The position numbers and the translations under genes were made by a program. Under the pieces are notes generated by a model. It ran no database searches and was not told the origin of the DNA. It worked only from the letters and a program-made list of their open reading frames with translations. A DNA stretch of 64,000 bases, taken from positions 1,674,001 through 1,738,000 of the forward strand of contig JAMXDE010000015.1 of assembly GCA_026770025.1 (NCBI GenBank). The letters run 5' to 3'. This DNA is from Craspedostauros australis (taxonomy: Eukaryota; Bacillariophyta; Bacillariophyceae; Mastogloiales; Achnanthaceae). Positions 1-9,500 of the stretch are shown in pieces; positions within the stretch are counted from its first letter, which is position 1, and each line of letters starts with the position of its first letter.

Positions 1-1
1 C

Positions 2-499
2 AGCAGCTCCGAAGCCGAATTTGTTGCTGCCAGCGATGCTGGCCACATGGCTCTGTGGCTTCGCTCCATCCTCGATGAGATCGGGGTGCCTCAGCAGCAC
101 GCAACTCTCATCTTCGAGGACAACCAAGGAGCACGCATGATGGCCAATGCAAGTCAGCCTACACGGAATTCGAGACATATTGATATCCGAACCTTCGCAG
201 TCAGTGACTGGGTGGATCGGGATCTTATTCTTATCGAGGACGTCGCATCCGATCTCAACGCTGCAGATGCGTGTACCAAGCAAACGCCTTCGGTTCTCTT
301 CTTCCGCCATACTGACTTGATCATGGGTCGCTTCCGCCCGTCTTACGCTCAAGACCATGATGGGCGTCGCTCTGTCAGAGCAATTTTTCCCGCTGGAAAT
401 CTTCCAGCGTGGGGGGGGGGTGTTGGCATACGTACGCAGGACAGACGTCCGCAGCCTCCGCCTCTGAAGAGTGACAACGGAGACAGTCTCCTCCCATAA
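2..499 (+). CDS. Copia polyprotein 3' end (RNase H), cut by the window edge
   Basis: The frame is already open at base 2 and reads SSSEAEFVAAS, the classic Ty1/copia RNase H segment. It continues to FEDNQGARMMA and NSRHIDIR, which carry the later RNase H acidic and histidine positions, and then to a TKQ motif near the domain end. The last 25 or so codons run through a run of ten G (411-420) and into what looks like the LTR, so the stop at 497-499 may lie inside the LTR. The start lies left of the window. The sequence is not close to the other copias here; its RNase H is more like that of element 4 (SSSEAEYVAL) than those of elements 1, 2 and 5. Identity as copia RNase H is secure; whether the element is intact cannot be judged. 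Confidence 0.85.
   Translation, partial: SSSEAEFVAASDAGHMALWLRSILDEIGVPQQHATLIFEDNQGARMMANASQPTRNSRHIDIRTFAVSDWVDRDLILIEDVASDLNAADACTKQTPSVLFFRHTDLIMGRFRPSYAQDHDGRRSVRAIFPAGNLPAWGGGVGIRTQDRRPQPPPLKSDNGDSLLP
411..421 (+). other. Polypurine tract and LTR start of the left-edge copia
   Basis: Ten consecutive G residues at 411-420 are followed at once by TGTTGG, the usual layout of a polypurine tract next to a 3' LTR beginning with TG. The right end of this LTR could not be located because no second copy lies in the window. Confidence 0.6.
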
Positions 500-511
500 A
501 TCCATCATTAG

Positions 512-529
512 CACACACACACACACACA
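512..529. repeat. (CA)9 microsatellite
   Basis: Nine CA dinucleotides in a row. Confidence 0.95.
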
Positions 530-649
530 TCCTCCCGTACAGATACTGACAAAGGCATTACAGCAAAATCGGCGTCCACTATGATTCTTATATTTCTTTC
601 TAGTTTATGAACATGTGGGTGGCTGGGTCGAAAGCCCCGTATCTTCGCA

Positions 650-675
650 CCCCCCCCCCCCCCCCCCCCCCCCCC
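650..675. repeat. Poly-C run of 26
   Basis: Uninterrupted cytosines. The exact length is likely to be unreliable in an assembly. Confidence 0.95.
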
Positions 676-1085
676 AGGACCGACTGCAGGTCCCGTCACT
701 CAAGTGGGTCCTAACTCGACCTCCTCCCTCCATGTTACCCACAACAACAGGATGAAGCGATGGAAGCACTGTCTACCTGTGTGTTTTAGATTGCACGACC
801 AGTACCCTGTGCTACACTTGTGCCTACCTATGATAGAACTGAATGGACAAAAGTTGAGGAGAGGAGAGTAGATTGGAAAAGAGTACTCCAGGGTGAATGT
901 TGACAAGACCATGACGGATGAAAGGATCAACGGTTTCCCGCAATTACGTGCACGTTGCTTTTCTTGATTGGCGCGGATCCTCTTCTCCACTCACGACTTT
1001 CATGCATGCACCTGCCATGGCACCACGAGCATACTATACACAGTCGGAGAGAGAGAAACGCGACATCTCCAAATCAAACTGCCAA

Positions 1086-1105
1086 CTCTCTCTCTCTCTC
1101 TCTCT
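1086..1105. repeat. (CT)n microsatellite
   Basis: CT repeat just downstream of LRR gene copy 1. The same tract is a little longer in copy 2 (about 40899-40922). Confidence 0.9.
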
Positions 1106-1306
1106 ACAGACCCAACGAAGGTTAAAGACTATCTTCTAAATTCAAGGAGGTTGACTACCTGGTCTCTGCTCCTCGCATGCCCCAAGTCTCCATCTTTGAC
1201 CGTTTGCCAATGTGGTCTTCTGGTGCCCTGCGCATCTTACCGTCCATCCTGTCGCGCCCTGTTGTGTCAATGACAGACGGTGCGGTGGACGAGGCGTCAT
1301 CGCTCT

Positions 1307-4300
1307 CTAGGGGACGCAGACATCATTTCGGTCACAACACTGTGTGCAGCATGTGCAATCGGTCTCCGGAGGCAGGATGCCGTCGCCTGGTTCCTTGCAG
1401 TCTGAACTAAACAAAGAGAATTGGAATGATCCATCGCAAAACATTTCGGTGAGGTTGCCTGTGATCGAGTTCTCCTCCAATCGAAGGCTGTCCAAGTTCG
1501 TCAGATTCCCCCATTGGGGCGGGACCTCCCCGTTGATGGAGTTTCCTGAAACGGAGACGGCAACAAGCTGGGACAGATCACCAATTTCGAATGGCAACGC
1601 GCCTGTGAGCCCATTGTAGTCGAGGTAGAGCTCCTGCAGTGCCAACAACCGCCCGAGCTCTGATGGGATTTCCTCCTTGAAGAAGTTCACACTGAGATCG
1701 AGAAGTCTGAGACTCGAAAGATCTCCAAATTTCGTCGGGATCGTGCCAGATATGTGGTTGGACGAGAGGTTGAGCTCCTCAAGCCAAGCCAGCTTTCCAA
1801 TTTCTGTCGGGAGGGACCCGCGGATGAAGTTGTTGGAGCAATCGAAGATGGTCAAGTTTTCGAAAAGAGCAATCTCGGAGGGAAGCTGGTCAGTGTCCAC
1901 GTTTGAGTCTGAGAGCATGATGGAGGTGACGCAGCCCTTGGCGTCGCATTGGATACCTCCTTCCTCATTCCACCATTCGCAAATGGATGAAGGCGACAAA
2001 ATAGTAACATTCGTGTCCCAAGGCCCATCGTTGGTAGTGGCATAGTAGAACACTGCCAAGGCGTATCGCTCCACGACCACCTCATCTGCCGTGTTGGCGA
2101 GGTCGAGATCGAAGCTGTCAACATTTGCCAACCAGTCCAGCGCGCGGTATTGCGGGCTTTCGATATCATTGAACACCAACGGGTCCGTAAAGATTGGATC
2201 GCCTTGCAGATATGGTTCCAAGATGGCGAGTATGTCGCTCTTCTTGTCGACATTCAAGATCGGACACTCTGTCTCAGTGTTGCAGCAGTTGTCCGCGGCA
2301 TCGCAGCAGTGCGAGCAGCAAGCGCAGGTCGTTGCTGCTGGGACTGTGCCATCGTCAGTGGCACCGCAATCTGCGTAGAAATCATAAAGGTCGGGATGCG
2401 AGCCTGAGCAAAAGATTGGATTCAGGTTGCCCTGCAACTCAGTTTTCTCGAAACCGAGACGCTGCATGTTGGTAAGCTGGCCCCACTCGACTGGGACTGT
2501 CCCGTTGAATCCGTTCTGAAAGATCTGGAGGTTGGTCAGGGCTTGCATCTTACCGACCTCGGTGGGCAACGCGCCTGTCAGGGAGTTTCTGGAGATATGC
2601 AGCAACTGAAGCAATTGCAGGTTGCCAATCTCGGACGGAAGCGTGCCGGTGAAACCGATTCTATCAAGTCGAGCTTCCGTCAAGTTGGCCAGACGGCCGA
2701 TCTCCGTGGGCATCGGGCCGGACATTGGGAGGAAGACTATCATGAGTTTCACCAAGTTTGATAATAGGCCAATTTCGGTTGGCAGCGTTCCATCGATGAC
2801 GGTGTTGACGATGCGCAAGCTGGTGAGCTGTTCGAGGAGGAAGAACTCTTTCGGAATGGTGCCAGTCAAGAAGTTGGAATCAAACCTTGCTCCAGTCACC
2901 CTGCCGGCTTCATCGCATGAAATGCCATTGCTCGTGTCGGCATCACGCCATTCGCAGACGCTGCTGTTGGTAAGAAAGTTGAATTTGTTCTCCCACGTGT
3001 CCTCGCCTGCGGTCGTGTAGTACAGAACTGCGAGTGCGTAGCGTTCAATGAGTTCGGATGTGGGTGCGAAGGCCGGGTCGATCTTTGCGACGTCTTGATT
3101 TGCGAGCCAATCCAATGCTCTGTACTGTGTGGTGGATCGATCCTCCAGTATATCGCGCCCTGTGTTTGCCGGTTCACCCTCCAGTATCTGCGCCAGACGA
3201 TCGACGAGCGTGTCGAATTCTGCTGTCTGCGGCGTGAAGGTCGGGCTCGATGATGCGATGGGAGCTGCGGTTGGTGCCGACGTCACGGGCGATATGTTGT
3301 CGGCATTGGAGGAGTTGTTGGAGGAGCTGTTGGAGTTGCTGCCTGATAGTGCCACGCCGACTCCAGCGCCGATCCCTGCCAGCACTAAAGCGACGATGAT
3401 GCCAATGCACGTCCTGCGCCTGCTTTGACTGCCGGAGTTGCCGTTTTCGTCGTCCTTCGTGACCTCCACCGCTTCGGCGGTGACAACTGCGCCGTTGGTT
3501 GCCGCGTCCCCGCCATTGCGCGTTTGCTCCAAGCGCATGCGCTCCTGTAACTGCGTCTCCATGCGCTCCGCGAACTCCTTCTCGAGACGCTCCTTGACAC
3601 GATCCGCCACGTCCTCTTCGGTTGAAGCCAGCTGGGCTGTGATGGGGGTGGCGATCGTGGACAGGTCTTCGGTCTGGTCCATGGTGAAGACGGAGACGTC
3701 GGAAGGCGCATTCTGACGCACCTCCGAGACCGGTGGCGTATGGGACAGATCGGCGGAGAAGGTGGAGGCTGTGGACTGGCGCAAGTTGTCGCCACTTGAA
3801 ACGGCGCCTGGTTGGCTCGGGACGGTCTGAGGCGGATCATCCATTGGCTGCAATAGTTCCTCGTCATCCTCCTTCGTTTCAACTGAGGTGCGACTGGGCA
3901 TAGCGGCCCTGCTGGGATTGGAACCCCGTTGCGACAGCCGCGTGCCTCTGGGGAATCCGAACTTGCTCCTCTCGAGGATGTCAGTGCCACCGGCGGTCCG
4001 TGTGCCAATGGATGCCTCGGTAGTCCTGAGGGACGTAGGGATAGCCCCGACCTTCTGCGACATCGTGTACGCTGCATTGGACGCATTGGACGCATTGGAA
4101 GCTTCATTGTCTTCTCTCGATGCGTCAACGCCCGGTACAGAAACGGCTCCTGGTCGCAGCGGTGGCGGAACGCCTGATGCTGATCCTGACGCTCGCGACT
4201 GCATTGAATTGCGGTGCTCCGATCCAATGGCGGAGAAGCATCCGCTGGTGATGGAGGACATGCCGCTGGGTGAGACCAGACCAGCAGCACGTTGCGCTCC

Positions 4301-4537
4301 AGCCCTGGCCTTCGCCTTCGCCTTGGCATCAGCGTCGGCCGTAGAGTTGGTCCTGGTCAATGGACCGCCGCGACGTTGTTCATCTCGGTATCGGCCGATG
4401 CGGACCTCCCGACGGTGGGCTGCAGGCTTTCTGCTGTCAGCAGCACTGGCGGCGCCATCATTGTCTTCCTTCTCCATCCCGCCATTGCGTTCTTTGTCAT
4501 CGGCGGGGCTCCTTGGTGGTGGCTTGCGGTCGTCCAT
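1307..4537 (-). CDS. Type II membrane protein with two LRR/cysteine-rich modules, copy 1
   Basis: Predicted 1076 aa. I chose the ATG at 4537 (MDDRKPPPRS); the frame is open 18 bases further but only to a TTG. Residues 1 to about 370 are polar, rich in S, T, A and R and probably disordered. A hydrophobic helix (about 375-398, CIGIIVALVLAG) follows an RRR stretch, which predicts a cytoplasmic N-terminus. The outside part has two similar modules: a W/CEW-containing cap, plant-type LRRs (GTIPxEFG, LxxLxLxxN) at about 544-690 and 870-1040, and cysteine clusters near 737-758 (CACCSHCC) and 1061-1076 (CTCCTQCC). No kinase or other signalling enzyme domain is seen. Diatom genomes hold many LRR membrane proteins of unknown ligand, so receptor or adhesion is inference. 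It is nearly identical to the gene at 41124-44351, and differences cluster in the LRRs. Confidence 0.9.
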   Translation of the reverse strand: MDDRKPPPRSPADDKERNGGMEKEDNDGAASAADSRKPAAHRREVRIGRYRDEQRRGGPLTRTNSTADADAKAKAKARAGAQRAAGLVSPSGMSSITSGCFSAIGSEHRNSMQSRASGSASGVPPPLRPGAVSVPGVDASREDNEASNASNASNAAYTMSQKVGAIPTSLRTTEASIGTRTAGGTDILERSKFGFPRGTRLSQRGSNPSRAAMPSRTSVETKEDDEELLQPMDDPPQTVPSQPGAVSSGDNLRQSTASTFSADLSHTPPVSEVRQNAPSDVSVFTMDQTEDLSTIATPITAQLASTEEDVADRVKERLEKEFAERMETQLQERMRLEQTRNGGDAATNGAVVTAEAVEVTKDDENGNSGSQSRRRTCIGIIVALVLAGIGAGVGVALSGSNSNSSSNNSSNADNISPVTSAPTAAPIASSSPTFTPQTAEFDTLVDRLAQILEGEPANTGRDILEDRSTTQYRALDWLANQDVAKIDPAFAPTSELIERYALAVLYYTTAGEDTWENKFNFLTNSSVCEWRDADTSNGISCDEAGRVTGARFDSNFLTGTIPKEFFLLEQLTSLRIVNTVIDGTLPTEIGLLSNLVKLMIVFLPMSGPMPTEIGRLANLTEARLDRIGFTGTLPSEIGNLQLLQLLHISRNSLTGALPTEVGKMQALTNLQIFQNGFNGTVPVEWGQLTNMQRLGFEKTELQGNLNPIFCSGSHPDLYDFYADCGATDDGTVPAATTCACCSHCCDAADNCCNTETECPILNVDKKSDILAILEPYLQGDPIFTDPLVFNDIESPQYRALDWLANVDSFDLDLANTADEVVVERYALAVFYYATTNDGPWDTNVTILSPSSICEWWNEEGGIQCDAKGCVTSIMLSDSNVDTDQLPSEIALFENLTIFDCSNNFIRGSLPTEIGKLAWLEELNLSSNHISGTIPTKFGDLSSLRLLDLSVNFFKEEIPSELGRLLALQELYLDYNGLTGALPFEIGDLSQLVAVSVSGNSINGEVPPQWGNLTNLDSLRLEENSITGNLTEMFCDGSFQFSLFSSDCKEPGDGILPPETDCTCCTQCCDRNDVCVP

Positions 4538-4591
4538 CACAGTGGCGTCTAACAAGTGGAGTTCAGTGGAGCGAAGTGGAGTTCTGTCCTT

Positions 4592-4624
4592 CGTCGTTGT
4601 TGTTGTTGCTGTTGTTGTTGTTGT
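4592..4624 (-). repeat. CAA/CAG trinucleotide repeat in the 5' leader of LRR copy 1
   Basis: On the coding strand, a run of CAA with one CAG lies about 55-90 bases before the ATG. The same tract precedes copy 2 (about 44406-44438). Confidence 0.85.
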
Positions 4625-5659
4625 GGGATGAAGAATCCTCTCATCTCAGCTGCGCCGGAGCCACAACCAATCGCGATCCACGAAGAGTTCAAGGCACTTC
4701 GTGCAAGCTTCGTTGGTTTGTGAAGGATTTCTGAGAAATCCGTGTTCTGTGTTGTGATTTCGTCCCTGCTGCTGTGGCGCTGGTATGATCCATGTCGGCG
4801 CCAAGAGCTCCCGGCCCGAACATCACCGACACCCACAGAGGTAGTTCATACCGCGCGCAGGCTGCGCCATACATCAAAGATGTATGAGTCCGAACACGAT
4901 CAGGGACGAAAAACGCCTTTCGCTGCCTTCACTCTCTCTCCCTCCCATGCGCACAAATCAGCACTCGACAGTTGTGCCCAAATGGAAAAGAGGCAGCGGC
5001 AATGATCATGAACATGTGAGACGCTGTTGGTATCTCATCAAAGGCAGTGAGTACCACTTTGTATAAATGTACAAAAGTCGTGATACTATTCGCCATGGAA
5101 ACAACATTTCGAGATACCCTTGTTGGGATTCTTGACGATCGAATTAATCGGACATTGTTCGACTCGTTCTGATACCCGGTCAATGAGTGTTCGTGAATGT
5201 GCCAGACGTAGTGTATCATTCCAATCAAGATCAGGCATGTGCTAACCTCAACACGGGAATGATGGGGAGGGTCAGATTCACTCAGGTAGACTCATATGTA
5301 CATCATCAGCAAGGGTGCATGTGCAGCAAAAAAGGTGATACATTGGTCGCCATTCCTGGATACACCTCATTGCAAGAACCCAGTACGAAGCTGCCTCTGC
5401 ATGGAGGACACATAATGTCGCCACTCGCACCGTCAAGTCTTTCCACTCTCGTCGTCCGTAACAAGGAAAAGATGAACGACCCCCGCACGGTCGATCAGCA
5501 AGGCAGCAATTCCGCCCTCACAAACTCGTGTTCCTCTCGCCTTATCTCGTCTTGATGGCAACTTGCACCGATGAAAGTTGGCGGAGTGCTGTCCTCTCCG
5601 TACTTGTATCACTGGCAACGCACACCAGTACATTCCAACAAGCGCACTAGTCTATGATA
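4625..5659. other. Upstream region of LRR copy 1, no gene
   Basis: About 1 kb shared with copy 2 and interrupted at 5660 by the nested transposon block. It presumably holds the promoter, but I see no motif I can name. The small frames here are mirrored in copy 2 simply because the DNA is duplicated. Confidence 0.6.
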
Positions 5660-5777
5660 TGTTGGAAACCCGGGGTTATAGTTAGTACTGTAATCTAATC
5701 CGCTGTTAGAAACTGTACCGTTTTAGAACTGTGAGCACAATCTCACTTTCTCTTCCGACTTCATTTTTCATGGTAGG
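5660..5777. repeat. Solo LTR A, left piece
   Basis: Begins TGTTGG next to target duplication ATGATA (5654-5659). Element 2 inserted 118 bases in. The rest of this LTR is at 27806-28454. A diverged relative is at 28831-29521. Confidence 0.85.
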
Positions 5778-5879
5778 TGTTATCTCGTTATCGTACACAG
5801 CGAAATCACACGAGTCCTTCAAGAGAGATCAAGTCTTTCAGGACGAGGGTGACAAGCTGGTGAGTGAAGACACTGTTTG
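5778..5879 (-). repeat. Element 2 left LTR, segment 1 of 3
   Basis: Matches 27268-27369. Ends at GTTTG, which is duplicated on the far side of element 1. Confidence 0.95.
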
Positions 5880-6510
5880 TGTTAGAACGTAATCGTAGAT
5901 GGGTGTGAAGGATACCGCACCGAGAACGTAGAGTGATCAAGTCGTTGTTGTTGGTGAGGAGAGTGTTTGTTTACTGTATTATTCGTATGGTAGTAGGAAT
6001 GCTGTCGAGCTCACAAGATTGTCTTCTTGGAACTGTGAGCATGATAGAGGCATGACATGATCTCATGCAATTGCAGATGAAAATAACACGGAGACAACAC
6101 GACAAATGTGCGTGTTACTGCGTGAAGATGAGGTGCAAAAGTCAATGAACAAAACACCGCGATAGCCCGTGTTGTAAATTACGTCTTCTCACGATGTTGC
6201 TAGTAGTACGATCACACGATTGATCGTATTCACTTGAGAAGGTCAGGGCAAGATTCGCACGTGTCACACCCAAGATCCAAGACTGTCCTGATTGGGCAGA
6301 TTGGCTCATCTTGGCAAGAAATCAATTTCCACGACATTTTTGGATCTGTGATTGAGGGAAAACGATTCTTGCGACGCGAAATGCGACACAAATCTGACAC
6401 AACGGATTTTCGACCAAAATTTCCGTTCGGAACGGAAAAGGTAAGAAAAGTGGATATTTCTGATTGGTCGACGGGTGTCGCTATTGTTAGAGATTTAGCG
6501 TGCGCTAATA
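5880..6510 (-). repeat. Element 1 3' LTR
   Basis: Runs from TGTTAG to CTAATA on the plus strand, so on the element strand it begins TA and ends CA rather than the usual TG...CA. An open frame of 145 codons across it (6234-6671) is not a gene. Confidence 0.95.
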
Positions 6511-6525
6511 CTCCCCAAAGCGTGT
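6511..6525 (-). other. Element 1 polypurine tract
   Basis: On the element strand a purine stretch containing TTTGGGGAG abuts the 3' LTR. Element 2 has the same CTCCCC arrangement at 21598, and element 5 has it at 47606. Confidence 0.7.
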
Positions 6526-6534
6526 CCCGGACAT

Positions 6535-9500
6535 TCAGGTCTTGTAGGTCGGGGAAGAGGACTCGGTGTGTCCTTTCCAGAAGAGGATGGGCTTCACGAG
6601 GGGCCAGAAGACAGCCCATGGAAGGAACTTCGTCATCACATCGGCGACGTTCTGTGTGCCGGGGATCTTGATGAAGTAGAGGATGCCAGCGGCGACAGCG
6701 GACCGGACGCGATGGTAGGCCAGTGCGTTATGGCGCTTGGAGAGCATGCTCTTGGGGACCGTGGAGGAGGTGATGACGGACTGATTGTCACCCAGCATCC
6801 AGCTGGGGCCGTCGATTGGAATGCCCATTTCACGAAGGGCAAGACGGAGGGAGATGATCTGCTCCGTAGCTTGACGGGCAGCGACGAACTCGGACCCGTA
6901 GGTGGCGGTCTCAACCGTGCCTTGACGCTTGGAGAACCATTCGATGGGGGTCTGGTTGACCAGATGGAGAGCACCGGTAGCGGATCTGCCAGTGACTTGG
7001 CAGTGGAGAAGGTTGGCGTCGACGAACGTGGTGGTTCGGACAGGTTTGCCTTTCGGCTCGGGGATGTCGTCCGGAATCTCCTCGGAGGTCTTCCCGTAGA
7101 CGGAGTAGATCCAGTCATGGTTGGGAACCTCGTAGTGAAGATCGAAGCGGGGAACGCAGGTGCGGAAGCGGATGGCAGCATCAGGGTGCTTGCGAAGGTA
7201 TCCGTACACTCGCTTGGCGCGGTCCAGATGGCCTTGGCGGGGAGCTGAGCGGAAGCGTGCCAGCGTCATGACGGCGACAGAGATGTCAAACCGTCCGAGG
7301 GAGATACACCACTGGAGTGCACCGATGAGCGACATGAACTTGCGTTTGTCGGTTTCGCTGAGTTCGGAAGAGGTGTCGAGCTCCGGGCTGTCGGCCTTGT
7401 CGAGGGGGCAGCTGATCTTGCGGGGAAGCTCGCCGAACATGCGTTCGTAGTTCTCCATCATCCGCTTGATGTAGGATTGCGGAGAGAGCTTGAGAGTGCC
7501 GTCGGGATCACGGCCGAAGTCAGCACCGAGGTGGTACTTGATAGGACCAACTCCCTTGAGCTGGTACCCGTACTTCGAAGAGAGGATGTCGAAGAAAGCC
7601 TTGGGGTCGGCCATCGTCGCGGTGAGGTCATCGACGTATACGCAGACGTACTCCCAATGGGAGTTGGCGTCACGCATCCAGACGTCGGGATCGGAGCGGC
7701 ATTGGAGGAAACCCATGTCGCGAAGGGTGTCGGCGAGAGCCTCATGGAATCGGGCGCCCGATGTGCGCAGGCCGTAGAGTGCCTTGACTATCTGCATGGT
7801 ATGACCAGCGAAGTCACCGAATTCGTCACCAGCGATGAAGCAGATGCGTTCTTGAGTGAAGGCCTCAAGATACGCATTGCCAATGTCTCCAACCCATGTT
7901 GGAATGCCGTTGAGTTCGCCGGCGAGGAGGGAGAGGCGGAGAGAGCGAAGACTGACCACACCTGCGTAGGATGCATCCTTGCAGGGGTCGGTGAGGTGAC
8001 CACCAGCGACGCAGCGCGCCTTGTGACGGAGGTCATGCTTCACAGCATAGACCCATTGGAGGCGGATCTTCTGGAAGCCGGAAGGGACAGGGGCGCCTTT
8101 GCCGAGAGACTTGAAGGTGTGGTACCCGAAGAGTTGGTCCATCTCCTTCTTCTCAGCGTCGGCCCAGAGAGTGTTGCCGTTCTTGTCGTCGAGTCGCATC
8201 GCTTCCTTGTGGTTGCGAGGGACTTGGACACCGAACTGGAAGGTAGGGGCGTGGTTGAAGGTCTTGGACTTGGCGACGTGGACTTGTCGCTCGAGACGAT
8301 TGGTGCGGATGGCGAGGCGCTTGAGGCGCTTCCAGCCAGGCTCGTCGAGCAGCTCGTGGCGGCGGCCGTAGGCAGCGCATGAGACGGGATCATCCTGGAT
8401 CATGATGGAGAGTGGTTCCGTGGAGGTGGAGCCGTCTCCCCATTTCACGATGACGTTGAAGCTTGATCCCTTGTAGGAGGGAGAGGAAGATGAGAGAGGA
8501 CCCTCGTGTCCGATGATGGAGTCGAACTCCCACTTGGCGTCGGGGTCGTCGTTGTGCTCCTGTTGCCGTTCGATGATGTCGGCGAGCTCAACGTAGGAGA
8601 TGAGGTCATGCGTCTCCCCATCGGCCAGTGCGAGTAGCATCTTGATACGTTGGTGGTTGGCTGCGTCAAGGTCATTGACCTTTTGCACCACCTCCGCTTT
8701 GACTTGTTGGCCATCCTTCTCGTGGATGAAGGTCATCCCAACGAGATCCTCGGGAGAGAACTTCGGGATGTGGACCTTGGCATTCCCCACTGTTTCAGGG
8801 TCTGTGCCGCGGCGGTCAGCCAGGATGGAATCGGCGAGGGAGTGTACGATGGGGTCGGAGTCAGGAGGGACGGAGATGTCGTCGTCTGGCTCCCCATTCG
8901 CCACATTCATGGCATCAGAGCCATCGTCCTCCCCAACAATGGGGAAGGGGAAGTCCGCACGAAGATTGCGGGTGGCAGAGTCGTCGGCAGGTCGGATGGC
9001 AGACCGAGGAAGAAGTCGCTGGGTCTCGTCGTCGAGGACCCAGAAGGTAAGATCATCGCCTTTGTGCAGGCAGGGACCGGCCCAGCGCCCACTGCGCTCC
9101 TTGGACTGGCTGGGGAAGGTGGGGTTGTCAACCCGGTAGTAGACAGGTTGCCACCATCGGTAGGACAGGAACTTGGAGATGTCCGGTCGCTGTCCGAAGG
9201 CGGCTTGGAGGGGGGTGATGGAGCCAGCGGTGACCTGCGCGATGTGATTGAAGAGATCAACCACATAGAGCGTGCAGATCAGCCAGAAGCGGTCGGGAGT
9301 ACCCGTGCGATCCATCACACCGTTGGTTGTGCGTTTGATATCCTGGATCCGGCGTTCCGCGCCGTTCTGGTGTTGATGTTCCGGCTCACTCTGGTGATCA
9401 CGGATGTGATACTGCCGGAGGATCTCCATAACCTTGTTACCGATCTGCGCCTTGGCGTTGTCGGACATCAGTAGGTCGGGAGCCCCGTGGCGTCGGATGA

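Larger units (their letters stand above)
500..1034. other. Non-coding interval, partly LTR, with microsatellites
   Basis: No supportable gene. It presumably contains the rest of the LTR that starts at 421. Short open frames here are low-complexity translations of the repeats. Confidence 0.5.
1035..5659. repeat. Segmental duplication, copy 1
   Basis: Matches 40846 to about 45404 at a nearly constant offset of 39814-39817, covering the whole LRR gene and about 1 kb upstream. Similarity starts at ACACAGTCGG on both sides. About 80 bp near 5440-5510 is present only here. After the nested insertion block the match resumes at 28461 and fades about 70 bp later. It shows a recent duplication of the LRR locus. 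Confidence 0.93.

Noticed and set aside
697..710. CACTCAAGTGGGTC resembling the right end of the TA-flanked DNA transposon
   Set aside because: Only about 14 bases match, with no second end and no TA next to it; could be chance or a tiny relic.
3385..4329. 314-codon minus frame overlapping LRR gene copy 1 (and its twin at 43199-44143)
   Set aside because: Out-of-frame shadow of the GC-rich N-terminal coding region; arginine, proline and serine-rich with no features.
6234..6671. Plus-strand open frame of 145 codons (and its twin at 12798-13085)
   Set aside because: Lies in the two LTRs of element 1 and is repeated only because the LTRs are identical; no domain.
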